In this document: piece after piece, positions 46,410 through 55,424 of the stretch
Numbering within the stretch: the first letter of the stretch is position 1
Layout: each line of letters starts with the position of its first letter
Assembly: GCA_028713555.1 (NCBI GenBank)
Contig: JAQTOA010000013.1
Coordinates: 1-64,000 of the forward strand
DNA length: 64,000 nt
Reading direction: 5' to 3'
Source: Sterolibacterium sp.
GTDB lineage: Bacteria; Pseudomonadota; Gammaproteobacteria; Burkholderiales; Rhodocyclaceae
Program-made: the position numbers and the translations under genes
The notes under the pieces: model-generated
The model's input: the letters and a program-made list of their open reading frames with translations, nothing else
The model's database searches: none
What the model was told of the DNA's origin: nothing

Positions 46410-47554
46410 TGGTTGGCTGTGATTGTGATTTCGCCGAGCAGGCGTTCCAGGACGCCTTGATAGCAGCGTGCCAGGGGTTCCAGATCGGCAATGGCAATGC
46501 ACTCGTCGACCTTATGGATGCTGGTGTTGAGCGGACCGAATTCCGCAACTTCAGCGCAGATGTCGGCGATGAAGCGGCCGTCGGAAGTGCCGCCGCTGGT
46601 GGATAGCCGTGCCGTCACGCCGGTGGTCGCCGTGATCGAATCCGCCAAAGCGGCTACCAGTTTGCCGCGCGGGGTCAGATAGGGTTTCGAAGTATCCCAT
46701 AACAATTGATATTCGAAGTCGTGCCGGTCAAGGATGGCATGCACACGCTCCTCCAAGTCCATCGGCGTGCTGACGGTGGCGAAGCGGAAATTGAACCATA
46801 TTTCGAAACTTCCCGGAATCACATTGCTGGCGCCGGTGCCGGCATGCGCATTGGAAATCTGGAATGTCGTCGGCGGAAAATCCTCGTTGCCATCGTCCCA
46901 TTTTGTCTGTGCCAGTTCGGTCAAGGCCGGCAGCGCCAGATGCACCGGGTTGCACGCCAGTTGCGGGTAGGCCACATGGCCTTGCACGCCCCTGACGATC
47001 AGGCGCCCGGAGAGCGAGCCGCGCCGGCCATTCTTGATGGTGTCGCCGAGGCGCTCAGCGCAGGTGGGTTCGCCGACGATGCAGTAGTCGATGCGCTCGC
47101 CGCGTGCCTGCAGGGTGTCGACGACATGCAGGGTACCCTCTACGGCGGCTCCTTCCTCGTCGGAAGTCAGCAGAACGGCGATCGAACCCTGGTGCTGCGG
47201 CTGCTGCGCGACAAAGCGTTCGATGGCGACGACAAAGGCTGCCAACGAGGATTTCATGTCGGCGGCACCGCGGCCGTAAAGCATGCCGTTACGAACTACC
47301 GGCTGAAATGGATCGCTGTGCCATGCTTCGCGCGGACCGGGGGGAACCACATCGGTATGTCCGGCGAAGCAGCAGAGGGGATGGGTATTCCCGCGCCGCG
47401 CCCAGAGATTGGATACCTTGTTCGAATCGATGCGTTCCAGGACAAAGCCGAGTTGGGCAAGCCAGGTACCGATCAATTCGATGCAGCCGGCATCGTCCGG
47501 CGTTAGCGAGGGCCGGGCCAGCAGATCTTTCGCCAGTAAAAGGACGTCCATCAT
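46406..47554 (-). CDS. dapE: Succinyl-diaminopimelate desuccinylase
   Basis: A 382-residue M20 metallohydrolase. Zinc ligands in [11 protein letters not shown] and [10 protein letters not shown], and the catalytic Glu in [10 protein letters not shown]. It converts N-succinyl-LL-DAP to LL-DAP. It is intact although the gene for the preceding step, dapC, is broken nearby. Confidence 0.95.
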   Translation of the reverse strand: MMDVLLLAKDLLARPSLTPDDAGCIELIGTWLAQLGFVLERIDSNKVSNLWARRGNTHPLCCFAGHTDVVPPGPREAWHSDPFQPVVRNGMLYGRGAADMKSSLAAFVVAIERFVAQQPQHQGSIAVLLTSDEEGAAVEGTLHVVDTLQARGERIDYCIVGEPTCAERLGDTIKNGRRGSLSGRLIVRGVQGHVAYPQLACNPVHLALPALTELAQTKWDDGNEDFPPTTFQISNAHAGTGASNVIPGSFEIWFNFRFATVSTPMDLEERVHAILDRHDFEYQLLWDTSKPYLTPRGKLVAALADSITATTGVTARLSTSGGTSDGRFIADICAEVAEFGPLNTSIHKVDECIAIADLEPLARCYQGVLERLLGEITITANQ

Positions 47555-47557
47555 CGG

Positions 47558-48721
47558 TTATTCCATCTTTATCCTGAACTCGCTGAATCCCGAGCCGGGA
47601 GTGACCGACTTGGTGGGATCAAAAATTGCCTGACCTTCCTCACTGGCCGGATCAACTCCGGCCTGGTCGTTATTGATCAGGTAGAGGAAATTATTCGCCG
47701 AATCGGCGTTGGCGGTGGCTTCTTCGAGCGTGATGGTGCCGGCTTTGTATAGCTTGAACAGCGCTTGCTCGAAGGTCTGGGATCCCGGCGACATGCTTTG
47801 CTCCATGGAATCCTTGATGCCGCCCATGTCGCCTTTTTCGACGAGTTCCGCAATATGCCGAGAATTCAGCAACACTTCGACCGCCGGGGCTCTGCCGCCA
47901 TCGGGTTTTTTCACCAGGCGCTGCGAGATGATGGACTTCAGGGTCACGGACAAGTCAGCCAGCAGGGCAGGGCGGTTCTCCAGCGGATAGAAGCTGATGA
48001 TCCGCGAAAGCGCATGGTAGCTGTTGTTGGCGTGCAGCGTCGCCAGACACAAATGGCCGGACTGGGCATAGGCAATGGCTTGGGACATGGTGTCCTTGTC
48101 GCGGATTTCACCGATCAAGATGCAGTCGGGCGCCTGGCGCAAGGCGTTCTTCAAGGCAGTCTGAAAGCTGCGCGTATCGGAACCCACTTCGCGCTGGTTG
48201 ACGATCGATTTCTTGTTCTTGAAGATGAACTCGACGGGGTCTTCCAGGGTCAGGATGTGGCCTGCCTTGCGCTCGTTGCGGTAATCGAGCATCGATGTCA
48301 GCGTGGTGGATTTGCCCGATCCGGTGGCGCCGACCATGAGGATCAGGCCGCGCTTTTCCATGATGACTTCACACAGCACTTCCGGCAAATTAAGGGACTC
48401 GAAGGCCGGAATATTGGCCGGAATGTAACGAACGACGAGGGCCGGCGTGCCTTTTTGACGGAACACCGAAAGGCGAAAGTTGCCGATGCCTTCCAAGGCG
48501 TAGCCGGTGTTCAGTTCGAGCGCCTCCTCGAACTCGCGGTATTGCACCTCGGTAAGGATTTCATGCAGCAGGCCGGTGATGGTCTGGCCATCCATGATCT
48601 GCTGATTGATCGGCATGGCGACACCATTCAGCTTGATGTTGATCGGCGCGCCGACCGAGACGAAAATGTCGGAAGCATTCTTTTCCGCCATCAACTGGAA
48701 CAACCTTTGCATCGCACCCAT
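47558..48721 (-). CDS. pilU: Type IV pilus twitching ATPase PilU-like
   Basis: A 387-residue PilT/PilU-type retraction ATPase. Walker A GATGSGKST, Asp box ILTLEDPVEF, Walker B LIGEIRD and His box LATLHANNS. Length and C-terminal extension suggest PilU rather than PilT. It is embedded between dapD and dapE, four bases before dapE. No other pilus gene is in the window. Confidence 0.9.
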   Translation of the reverse strand: MGAMQRLFQLMAEKNASDIFVSVGAPINIKLNGVAMPINQQIMDGQTITGLLHEILTEVQYREFEEALELNTGYALEGIGNFRLSVFRQKGTPALVVRYIPANIPAFESLNLPEVLCEVIMEKRGLILMVGATGSGKSTTLTSMLDYRNERKAGHILTLEDPVEFIFKNKKSIVNQREVGSDTRSFQTALKNALRQAPDCILIGEIRDKDTMSQAIAYAQSGHLCLATLHANNSYHALSRIISFYPLENRPALLADLSVTLKSIISQRLVKKPDGGRAPAVEVLLNSRHIAELVEKGDMGGIKDSMEQSMSPGSQTFEQALFKLYKAGTITLEEATANADSANNFLYLINNDQAGVDPASEEGQAIFDPTKSVTPGSGFSEFRIKME

Positions 48722-48746
48722 TGCTATCTCCTATCGTCGGTCAAGA

Positions 48747-49568
48747 TCAATCGACGCACAGCAGCTCGTTGATTGCTGTTTTGGCGCGCGTTTGCGCATC
48801 GACGCGCTTGACGATCACGGCGCAATACAGGCTGTACTTGCCGTCGGCCGATGGCAGGTTGCCCGGAACTATCACCGAACCCGCCGGAATGCGGCCGTAG
48901 CTGACTTTGCCGCTGGCCCTATCATAGATCTTGGTGCTCTGGCCGATATACACGCCCATCGAGATTACCGAGTTCTCCTCGACGATGACGCCTTCGACAA
49001 GCTCCGAACGCGCGCCGATGAAGCAGTTGTCTTCGATGATGGTTGGATTGGCCTGCAAGGGTTCGAGCACCCCGCCGATGCCGACGCCGCCCGAGAGATG
49101 GACGTTCTTGCCGACTTGGGCGCAGAAGCCGATGGTGGCCCAGGCGTCGACCATGGTCCCTTCATCGACATAGGCGCCGATATCCACATGGCTGGGCATC
49201 AGTACCACATTGCGAGCGAGGTAGGCGCCATGCCGGGCGACGGCTGGTGGCACGACACGAAAGCCACCCTTGGTGAACTTATGCTGATCGTAATGGGCGA
49301 ACTTGCTCTGTACCTTGTCGAAATACTTGGTGGCGCCACCTTCCATGACCTGATCTTCCTCAAGTCGAAAAGACAGCAGCACGGCTTTCTTGAGCCATTG
49401 ATGGGTCACCCACTGGCCATCGATTTTCTCGGCAACACGCAGCTTGCCCTGGTCGAGTTCGGCAAGGATGCTGTCGACAGCTTCGCCGATTTTTGCCGGC
49501 GCCTTGCCCGGTTCCAGTTGGGCGCGCCCTTCCCACGTATGTTCAATCAGTTCCTGAAGTTCGTGCAT
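48747..49568 (-). CDS. dapD: Tetrahydrodipicolinate N-succinyltransferase
   Basis: A 273-residue left-handed beta-helix enzyme of the hexapeptide family. Segments [20 protein letters not shown] and [16 protein letters not shown]. It commits the succinylase branch of lysine/DAP synthesis. It directly follows the dapC remnant, 19 nt apart, and has its own ribosome site (CAGGAGCC). Confidence 0.95.
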   Translation of the reverse strand: MHELQELIEHTWEGRAQLEPGKAPAKIGEAVDSILAELDQGKLRVAEKIDGQWVTHQWLKKAVLLSFRLEEDQVMEGGATKYFDKVQSKFAHYDQHKFTKGGFRVVPPAVARHGAYLARNVVLMPSHVDIGAYVDEGTMVDAWATIGFCAQVGKNVHLSGGVGIGGVLEPLQANPTIIEDNCFIGARSELVEGVIVEENSVISMGVYIGQSTKIYDRASGKVSYGRIPAGSVIVPGNLPSADGKYSLYCAVIVKRVDAQTRAKTAINELLCVD

Positions 49569-49587
49569 GATGGCTCCTGTCAGAGTT

Positions 49588-49890
49588 TCAAGCAAAATTC
49601 GGCGTCTCGAACTTTTCAGCATACAAGCGGCGGTTGTCGCGCACATGCGCCTCATCGTTCCAGGCGGCGATCACTTGGCGCAAGACGTCGCTGCCCTGCG
49701 TGCTAGGATAGAGTGCCAGTCCCGATAGATTATCCGTCAGCGTCTGCTTGATGAATTCCGGAGTTTCGTGCTGCGGCTCGCCGATGGAACACTTGATTTC
49801 CTTCAATCCCTTGGGGGGCTTGATTCCGGTAAACAGGCGCCGGAGTTTTTCGAACGGGCAGGGATCAAGCTGGGCGAGGTGGGAATTCAC
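49588..49890 (-). pseudogene. dapC: Collapsed dapC (succinyl-DAP aminotransferase) remnant
   Basis: A 100-codon frame with a GTG start. Residues 1-73 match the DapC N-terminus ([45 protein letters not shown]). Residues 74-94 ([18 protein letters not shown]) resemble a segment that normally lies about 200 residues later, after the PLP lysine and following another IAAW. The rest of the C-terminal domain is missing too. A complete DapC has about 400 residues. The PLP lysine is gone, so it cannot be an active aminotransferase. The match to the later segment is from memory of the family. Confidence 0.8.
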
Positions 49891-49924
49891 GGTGGCGGGA
49901 TTTTTTGGAAGATATGGGAATTAT

Positions 49925-50815
49925 ATGGCAGTCAGGCACAAGGCAGTGACCAGGTTATCTCTACTGAGCGGGGCCATCGTCTGGGGAATGATCTGGTATC
50001 CCTACCGGCTGCTGGAACAAGCCGGGCTCTCGGGCCTGCGCGCCTCGATGCTGAGCTATCTGGTGGCGCTGTGCTGCGGGTTGATCCTGCTACAGCCGCA
50101 ATTGCGGCGTGGCCAGAGAATCCGTCCTTCCTGGACGCTGCTGTGGATCAGCGCCGCGTCGGCCGCCTGCAATCTCGGCTATGTGCTTGCCACCCTGCAT
50201 GGCGAGGTGATGCGCGTTCTGTTGCTGTTTTACCTGTCGCCCTTGTGGACCGTCTTGTTGTCGCGATTGTTGCTGGACGAACGTCTCAGCGGCACCGGCG
50301 CGGCGGTGATCGGCCTGTCGTTGGGCGGCGCTGTCGTCATGTTGTGGCGGCCTGAACTTGGCGTTCCCTGGCCCGGCAACGCCGCCGAATGGCTGGGGCT
50401 GGGCGCGGGCTTCATGTTCGCGCTGTCGAATGTCCTGGTGCGCCGGGCGGCGCATCTGTCGATCGAAATCAAGTCGCTGGCGGTGTTCGCCGGCGTGGTG
50501 CTGCTCGGCTTGGCGACGCTGCCATTCGAGTCCGCACTGCCCATCGCCCTGCACGGCCTGGCGCAGATGCAGCCATGGCACTGGGCTTTGCTGGCTTTGC
50601 TGGGCCTGATCCTGCTGGCTGTCAATCTCGTCGTCCAGCACGGCCTGACGCATACCGCGGCGAATCAGGCGATCGTGATCTTCCTGTTCGAGCTGGTGGT
50701 CGCGGCATTGTCCTCGTGGCTGCTCGCCGGCGAAACCATGGGCGTGCAGGAATGGATCGGCGGTGCAATGATCGTCTCGGCCAGCCTGTTTTCGGGGAAG
50801 ATGGAGAAGGTCTAA
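49925..50815 (+). CDS. DMT (EamA) family transporter
   Basis: A 296-residue protein with about ten membrane segments in two EamA repeats (LSLLSGAIVWGMIWYPYRLL to LLLDERLSGTGAAVIGLSLGG, then GLGAGFMFALSNVLVRRAA to GETMGVQEWIGGAMIVSASL). Substrate unknown; amino acid or metabolite export is usual. It is divergent from the dapC remnant, 34 nt apart, and converges with the decarboxylase gene. Confidence 0.87.
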   Translation: MAVRHKAVTRLSLLSGAIVWGMIWYPYRLLEQAGLSGLRASMLSYLVALCCGLILLQPQLRRGQRIRPSWTLLWISAASAACNLGYVLATLHGEVMRVLLLFYLSPLWTVLLSRLLLDERLSGTGAAVIGLSLGGAVVMLWRPELGVPWPGNAAEWLGLGAGFMFALSNVLVRRAAHLSIEIKSLAVFAGVVLLGLATLPFESALPIALHGLAQMQPWHWALLALLGLILLAVNLVVQHGLTHTAANQAIVIFLFELVVAALSSWLLAGETMGVQEWIGGAMIVSASLFSGKMEKV

Positions 50816-50818
50816 CTA

Positions 50819-52078
50819 CTATCCCAAGGTCTGCAACTTGGAAAAATCCAGTGTCGCGAAGTAATCGTCCAGTGTTTCCGCACGCCGAATCTGCATGACG
50901 GAGCCGTCTTCCCGCAACAATAGCTCGGCACAGCGCAGCTTGCCGTTGTATTGAAAGCCCATTGCGTAGCCATGGGCGCCGGCATCGTGGATGACAAGCA
51001 GGTCGCCGGGTTCAATTGCGGGGAGCTGCCTGTCGATCGCGAACTTGTCGTTGTTCTCGCATAGCGAACCGACCACGTCGTAGGTATGGTCCTGGGGTGC
51101 GGTTTCCTTGCCCAGCACCGTGATGTGGTGGTACGCACCGTACATGCCCGGCCGCATCAGATTCGACATGCAGGCATCGACGCCGATGTATTGTTTGTAC
51201 GTGCTCTTGTGGTGAATCGCCTCGGTGACGAGGTAGCCATAGGGTCCGGTGATACAGCGGCCGTTTTCCATGAATATCTTCATCGGATGCAGATCGGCCG
51301 GCACGATGATCTCCTGATACGCCTGCTGTATCCTGCGGCCGACCATGTTGAGGTCGACCGCTTGCTCACCGGGGCGGTAGGGAATGCCGATGCCACCACC
51401 GAGGTTGACGAATTCAATCCTTATACCGGGGTCGCCGGCAAGTTCCACGGCCAGTTGAAACAGCATCTTCGCCGTCTCGACAAAGAACTCGGGATTCAGC
51501 TCATTCGATGCTACCATCGTGTGCAGGCCAAAGCGGCGTACCCCCTTCGCCTTCAACTGCCGATAGCCCTCCACCAGCTGCTTGCGGGTGAAACCGTATT
51601 TGGCTTCCTCCGGCTTGCCGATGATGGCGTTCCCCTCACGCAGCCGGCCGGGGTTGTAGCGCAGGCAAATCGCCTGCGGCAAGCCGACGTGCTGTTCCAG
51701 ATAGGGAATGTGGGTGATGTCATCTAGGTTGATAAGCGCACCAAGTTCCCTGGCCCGACGGTATTCTTTTTCCGGCGTCTCGTTCGACGTGAACATGATG
51801 TTTTCCCCGGTGATGCCGACGCGCTCGCAGAGCTCCAGTTCCGCCAGGCTTGAGCAGTCGCCGCCCAGACCTTCCTGCCGCAGGATCTTCAGCAAGTACG
51901 GATTCGGCGTTGCCTTGACGGCAAAATACTCCTTGAACGCGCCCCACGAAAATGCCTGGTTCAGTCGCCGGGCACTGGCACGGATCGCGGCTTCGTCATA
52001 AAGGTAAAACGGCGTCGGGTAATTGCGGGCGATCTGGCGGATGGTCCGCTCGTCGAAGGGAATTGGCTTGTCGTTCAT
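50819..52078 (-). CDS. DAP/ornithine-type PLP decarboxylase (LysA-like)
   Basis: A 419-residue fold-type III decarboxylase. PLP Lys55 in YFAVKATPNP, Gly-rich NLGGGIGIPY at about 225-234, and active-site Cys340-Glu341 in VGSLCENNDKFA. Two motifs differ from ordinary LysA: HTMVASNE replaces the HIGSQ-type segment and ENGRCITG replaces EPGR. It may act on meso-DAP, LL-DAP or a relative. Divergent from the MurE-like gene, with a tandem repeat between. The frame upstream of the chosen ATG (to 52225) runs into the MurE-like gene and was rejected. Confidence 0.85.
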   Translation of the reverse strand: MNDKPIPFDERTIRQIARNYPTPFYLYDEAAIRASARRLNQAFSWGAFKEYFAVKATPNPYLLKILRQEGLGGDCSSLAELELCERVGITGENIMFTSNETPEKEYRRARELGALINLDDITHIPYLEQHVGLPQAICLRYNPGRLREGNAIIGKPEEAKYGFTRKQLVEGYRQLKAKGVRRFGLHTMVASNELNPEFFVETAKMLFQLAVELAGDPGIRIEFVNLGGGIGIPYRPGEQAVDLNMVGRRIQQAYQEIIVPADLHPMKIFMENGRCITGPYGYLVTEAIHHKSTYKQYIGVDACMSNLMRPGMYGAYHHITVLGKETAPQDHTYDVVGSLCENNDKFAIDRQLPAIEPGDLLVIHDAGAHGYAMGFQYNGKLRCAELLLREDGSVMQIRRAETLDDYFATLDFSKLQTLG

Positions 52079-52165
52079 GATGGCTCGTAGGTTCGGGATG
52101 ATTTGTCCGGGAATACTTGCTGCGGGGGCGAGAGTGTACCTTGCAACGTCCAAGGCTGGCAATCT

Positions 52166-52189
52166 AAGCTCGTGTAAAGCTCGTGTAAA
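52166..52189. repeat. Tandem 11-bp direct repeat in divergent promoter region
   Basis: AAGCTCGTGTA occurs twice in tandem (52166-52176, 52177-52187) and the next bases begin a third copy, ending about 12 bp before the MurE-like start. The 11-bp period is about one helical turn, so two sites on one face could bind one regulator. Replication slippage is the alternative. Confidence 0.6.
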
Positions 52190-52200
52190 ATGAGGCGGAT

Positions 52201-53784
52201 ATGAGACTAGGCGATCTTTGGGCAAAGCACGGCGTCGGCGCGTTGCAGCCGGATTCGGCAGAAACGAACGATTTGTTCATCTTCGGTGTGACGGACGATT
52301 CCAGGGACGTTCGCTTCGGCTACCTGTTCTGCGCCCTGCCGGGCACCACCGAGAATGGCCTGGCGTTCTGTGTGCAGGCCGCAACGAAGGGTGCCCAGGC
52401 CATCGCCGTACCGCAAGGCACGTGCGACGAAGCACTGGGTCTGACCGAGTTCGAGCGCGGAAAAGTCGTCGTCCTGCGCGTGCCGAACGTGCGGGAGTTC
52501 TATGCGCGCGTGGCGGCGGATTTCCATTCCGGCCGTCCTGCCACGATCGCATCGGTCACCGGCACCAATGGCAAGACGTCTACGGTGTGCTTCCTGCGCG
52601 ACCTGTGGGGCGAGGACGGCCACAATGCCGTCAGCCTGGGAACCCTCGGTCTCCAGGCCCGCGGCAGGAGCCATTCCAATCTGGAAGCGGGACTGACGAC
52701 CTATGATGCGAAAACGCTGCATGTCATGCTGGGCGAACTGGAGCGTGCCCACCGGGTCACGCATCTGGCGATGGAGGCTTCGAGCCACGCGCTCGATCAG
52801 CAACGCCTGGCCGGCGTCATTTTTGACGCGGTAGGCTTTACCAATCTCACTCAGGACCATCTGGACTACCACCTGTCGATGGAGGCTTACTTCCAGGCCA
52901 AGATGCGGCTCTTCACCGAGCACCTCAAGACGGATGGCGTGGCTGTCATCAATACCCGCGACCCTTCGGGTGTCCAGGTCGCAGCGGCAATGAGGTCGAA
53001 GAAGATTCGCGTCATCTCCTATGGAGAAGCCGGCGGTGGAGCTGATCTTGCGGTGCTGGAACGTATCCCGCATGCGCAGGGGCAAACGCTGGAGCTAGCG
53101 GCTTTCGGAACCTCATATGCAGTGGAGGCGCCGGTGGCCGGCATTTTCCAGTCGGAGAATATTCTCTGCGCGCTCGGTTTAGCCATAGGCACTGGTGTGC
53201 CGGTCGACCGTGCGATTGCAGGCATCGCCCGCCTGTCGCCCGTTCCAGGGCGCCTTGAACTGGCTGCCGTGCTTGCCAATGGCGCGGCGGTCTACGTGGA
53301 TTACGCGCATACTCCCGATGCTCTGGCCAACGTACTCCGCAGTGTGCGCCCGCACGTCGGCGCGAAACAGAAGCTCCATGTGTTGTTCGGCTGCGGAGGC
53401 AACCGCGATCCGGGCAAGCGGCCCATCATGGGGCGCATTGCCGAAGAGCTCGGCGATTGCGTCTGGGTGACGGACGACAATTCACGCACCGAAGATCCCG
53501 ACGCGATCCGCAAGCAGGTTCTCTCGGGCACTACGGATGCGGCCCGCGTAAAAAATGCCGGCCCGCGTCGTGACGCATTGGAACGCTCGCTTGCCGCGTT
53601 GCGACCGGGTGATGTCCTCGTCGTTGCAGGCAAGGGCCATGAGGACTATCAGATCGTACTGGCGCAAGATTCGGAGGGGCGTCCCTTGCAGGATTCCAGA
53701 GGACGGCCCGTGACCAAGAAGATTCCTTTTTCCGACGCCAAAGTGATCCGCGAAATCGCCGCACAAGTGAATCCACCAACTTAG
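52201..53784 (+). CDS. MurE-like UDP-MurNAc-tripeptide ligase
   Basis: A 527-residue Mur ligase. P-loop GTNGKT at 121-126, probable carbamylated Lys234 in [21 protein letters not shown], and the DAP pocket. The pocket reads DNSR (426-429) instead of DNPR, while GKGHE (477-481), whose first Gly and Glu contact DAP, is kept. It therefore probably still adds meso-DAP, possibly with altered specificity. It is not in a division/cell wall cluster, and whether a second murE exists elsewhere cannot be seen. dapL follows 17 nt downstream. Confidence 0.88.
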   Translation: MRLGDLWAKHGVGALQPDSAETNDLFIFGVTDDSRDVRFGYLFCALPGTTENGLAFCVQAATKGAQAIAVPQGTCDEALGLTEFERGKVVVLRVPNVREFYARVAADFHSGRPATIASVTGTNGKTSTVCFLRDLWGEDGHNAVSLGTLGLQARGRSHSNLEAGLTTYDAKTLHVMLGELERAHRVTHLAMEASSHALDQQRLAGVIFDAVGFTNLTQDHLDYHLSMEAYFQAKMRLFTEHLKTDGVAVINTRDPSGVQVAAAMRSKKIRVISYGEAGGGADLAVLERIPHAQGQTLELAAFGTSYAVEAPVAGIFQSENILCALGLAIGTGVPVDRAIAGIARLSPVPGRLELAAVLANGAAVYVDYAHTPDALANVLRSVRPHVGAKQKLHVLFGCGGNRDPGKRPIMGRIAEELGDCVWVTDDNSRTEDPDAIRKQVLSGTTDAARVKNAGPRRDALERSLAALRPGDVLVVAGKGHEDYQIVLAQDSEGRPLQDSRGRPVTKKIPFSDAKVIREIAAQVNPPT

Positions 53785-53801
53785 GGTTTTTCTATTCGAT
53801 C

Positions 53802-55031
53802 ATGACATACATCAATGAGCATTATCTCAAGTTAGCCGCAGGTTACCTGTTTCCAGAAATTGGCCGGCGGGTCAAGGCGTTCTGCGACGCAAACCCTTCG
53901 GCGAACGTCATTCGCATGGGCATCGGCGACGTTACCGAACCGCTTGCCCCGGCCGTGACTCAGGCAATGCATGCGGCTGTCGATGAGTTGGCGGTGCGCT
54001 CGTCTTTCAAGGGCTATGGACCTGAACAGGGCTACGATTTTCTGCGCGAAGCCATCGCCAAGAACGATTACCACGCGCGCGGAGCCGAGGTCGACGCGGA
54101 TGAGATCTTCGTCTCGGACGGCTCGAAGTGCGATTCGGGGAATATCCTCGATATCTTCGGCGAAGATAACGTCATTGCGGTGCTGGACCCCGTCTACCCG
54201 GTGTATGTGGATACCAATGTGATGGCCGGACACACGGGCCCGGCGGATGCCAGCGGCCGATACGGCGGCCTGGTCTACCTGCCGGTGACCGCCGACAATG
54301 ATTTCGTGCCGGAACTGCCAAAACAGAAGGTCGACCTGATCTACCTGTGTTATCCCAACAACCCGACCGGCGTGGTCGCCACCAAAGAGATGCTGAAGCG
54401 CTGGGTCGAATACGCACAACGGAACGGCTCGGTGATCCTGTATGACGCCGCCTATGAAGCCTTCATCACCGATCCGGCGATTCCGCACTCGATTTATGAG
54501 ATCGACGGCGCCAGAGAAGTGGCGATCGAGTTTCGCAGTTTCAGCAAGACGGCCGGCTTCACCGGCGCGCGCTGTGCCTTCACGGTGATTCCGACGGACC
54601 TCAAGGGGAAGGCCCGAGATGGCCGCGAAATCTCGATTCATTCGCTGTGGAATCGACGCCACTGCACCAAATTCAACGGTGTTTCGTATCCCGTGCAGAG
54701 AGGCGCCGCCGCGATCTACTCGCCGGAAGGCAAGCGGCAGGTGCAGGAAACCATAGACTTTTACCTCGCTAACGCAAGAGTGGTACGCGAGGCGCTGACG
54801 AAACTGGGGCTACAGGTGTACGGCGGGGTGAACGCGCCATACGTGTGGCTGAAGACGCCCGGCAATTTGAGCAGTTGGGACTTTTTCGACAGGCTGCTGC
54901 ACGAGGCACATCTGGTGGGAACGCCGGGGAGCGGCTTCGGCGCCTGCGGGGAAGGCTATTTCCGTCTGAGTGCCTTCAACAGCCGAGCCAATGTTGAAGC
55001 AGCCGTGAGGCGCTTTGCGAAAATCTTGTGA
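53802..55031 (+). CDS. dapL: LL-diaminopimelate aminotransferase
   Basis: A 409-residue fold-type I aminotransferase of the DapL family. N-terminus [49 protein letters not shown], and PLP Lys249 in [14 protein letters not shown] are characteristic. It converts tetrahydrodipicolinate directly to LL-DAP with glutamate as donor, bypassing DapD, DapC and DapE. It is co-directional with the MurE-like gene. With dapC broken, it may be the working route to DAP. Confidence 0.92.
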   Translation: MTYINEHYLKLAAGYLFPEIGRRVKAFCDANPSANVIRMGIGDVTEPLAPAVTQAMHAAVDELAVRSSFKGYGPEQGYDFLREAIAKNDYHARGAEVDADEIFVSDGSKCDSGNILDIFGEDNVIAVLDPVYPVYVDTNVMAGHTGPADASGRYGGLVYLPVTADNDFVPELPKQKVDLIYLCYPNNPTGVVATKEMLKRWVEYAQRNGSVILYDAAYEAFITDPAIPHSIYEIDGAREVAIEFRSFSKTAGFTGARCAFTVIPTDLKGKARDGREISIHSLWNRRHCTKFNGVSYPVQRGAAAIYSPEGKRQVQETIDFYLANARVVREALTKLGLQVYGGVNAPYVWLKTPGNLSSWDFFDRLLHEAHLVGTPGSGFGACGEGYFRLSAFNSRANVEAAVRRFAKIL

Positions 55032-55076
55032 GCCTGGGTACAAGATGAAGACCCGGGTTAAGTTGCAATTTGCCCC

Positions 55077-55105
55077 TTGCAAATCGGCCATGGCAACCCC
55101 ATAAT
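55077..55105 (+). promoter_or_regulatory. Sigma-70 promoter of ssrA
   Basis: TTGCAA (55077-55082) and CATAAT (55100-55105) are separated by 17 bp, just after the dapL stop. A start near 55112 would place the acceptor half of the permuted tmRNA at the 5' end of the precursor. Confidence 0.6.
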
Positions 55106-55111
55106 CAACGC

Positions 55112-55415
55112 ATAGTTGTAATTCCGGCAATCTGGAGGCGTTCTGGACAGGGGTTCGATTCCCCTCACCTCCACCTAAGAGTATCAAGAGCATCGGAAGT
55201 GCTTTTAGGTGGGGGTGCCATGGCTTCGACAGGGCGGGCAAAGGTGCGCAGGCAACTCGTCAGGCGATCGACGTTAATGAAGCAAATCTCTAAACGCCAA
55301 CGATGAGCGTTTCGCACTGGCCGCTTAAGGTCAATGCCGGGGCTGCTGGAGCCTTGTAACCAAAGACAGCCGGTGGGGACTTCGGTCCCCATCGTCAATT
55401 CAGCCCTAGGCCGCA
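55112..55415 (+). ncRNA. ssrA: Circularly permuted two-piece tmRNA
   Basis: The tRNA-like 3' half comes first: T-arm GGGGTTCGATTCCCC and acceptor strand CACCTCC (55166-55172), discriminator A, then CC followed by T, so the final A is not encoded. After a 35-nt intervening loop, bases 55211-55217 (GGGGGTG) pair with that strand and begin the coding half GGGGGTGCCATGGCTTCGAC. Inverted arms CCACCTAA and TTAGGTGG close the precursor loop. The tag frame (55296-55328, resume codon GCC) reads ANDERFALAA then TAA. A UUCG-capped stem lies at 55374-55391. The outer ends are estimated. Confidence 0.93.
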
Positions 55416-55424
55416 GAAATTATT

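Noticed and set aside
47765-49706. Plus-strand frames of 335 and 366 codons opposite pilU and dapD
   Set aside because: They are antisense shadows of well-defined genes.
55112-55176. tmRNA acceptor half as an integration (att) site
   Set aside because: No second copy of the T-arm sequence and no integrase gene were found in the window.
54810-55241. Minus-strand 143-codon frame with GEGNRTPVQ
   Set aside because: It lies antisense to the tmRNA acceptor half and the dapL end; this protein-like string is a known by-product of translating tRNA-like T-arms backwards.
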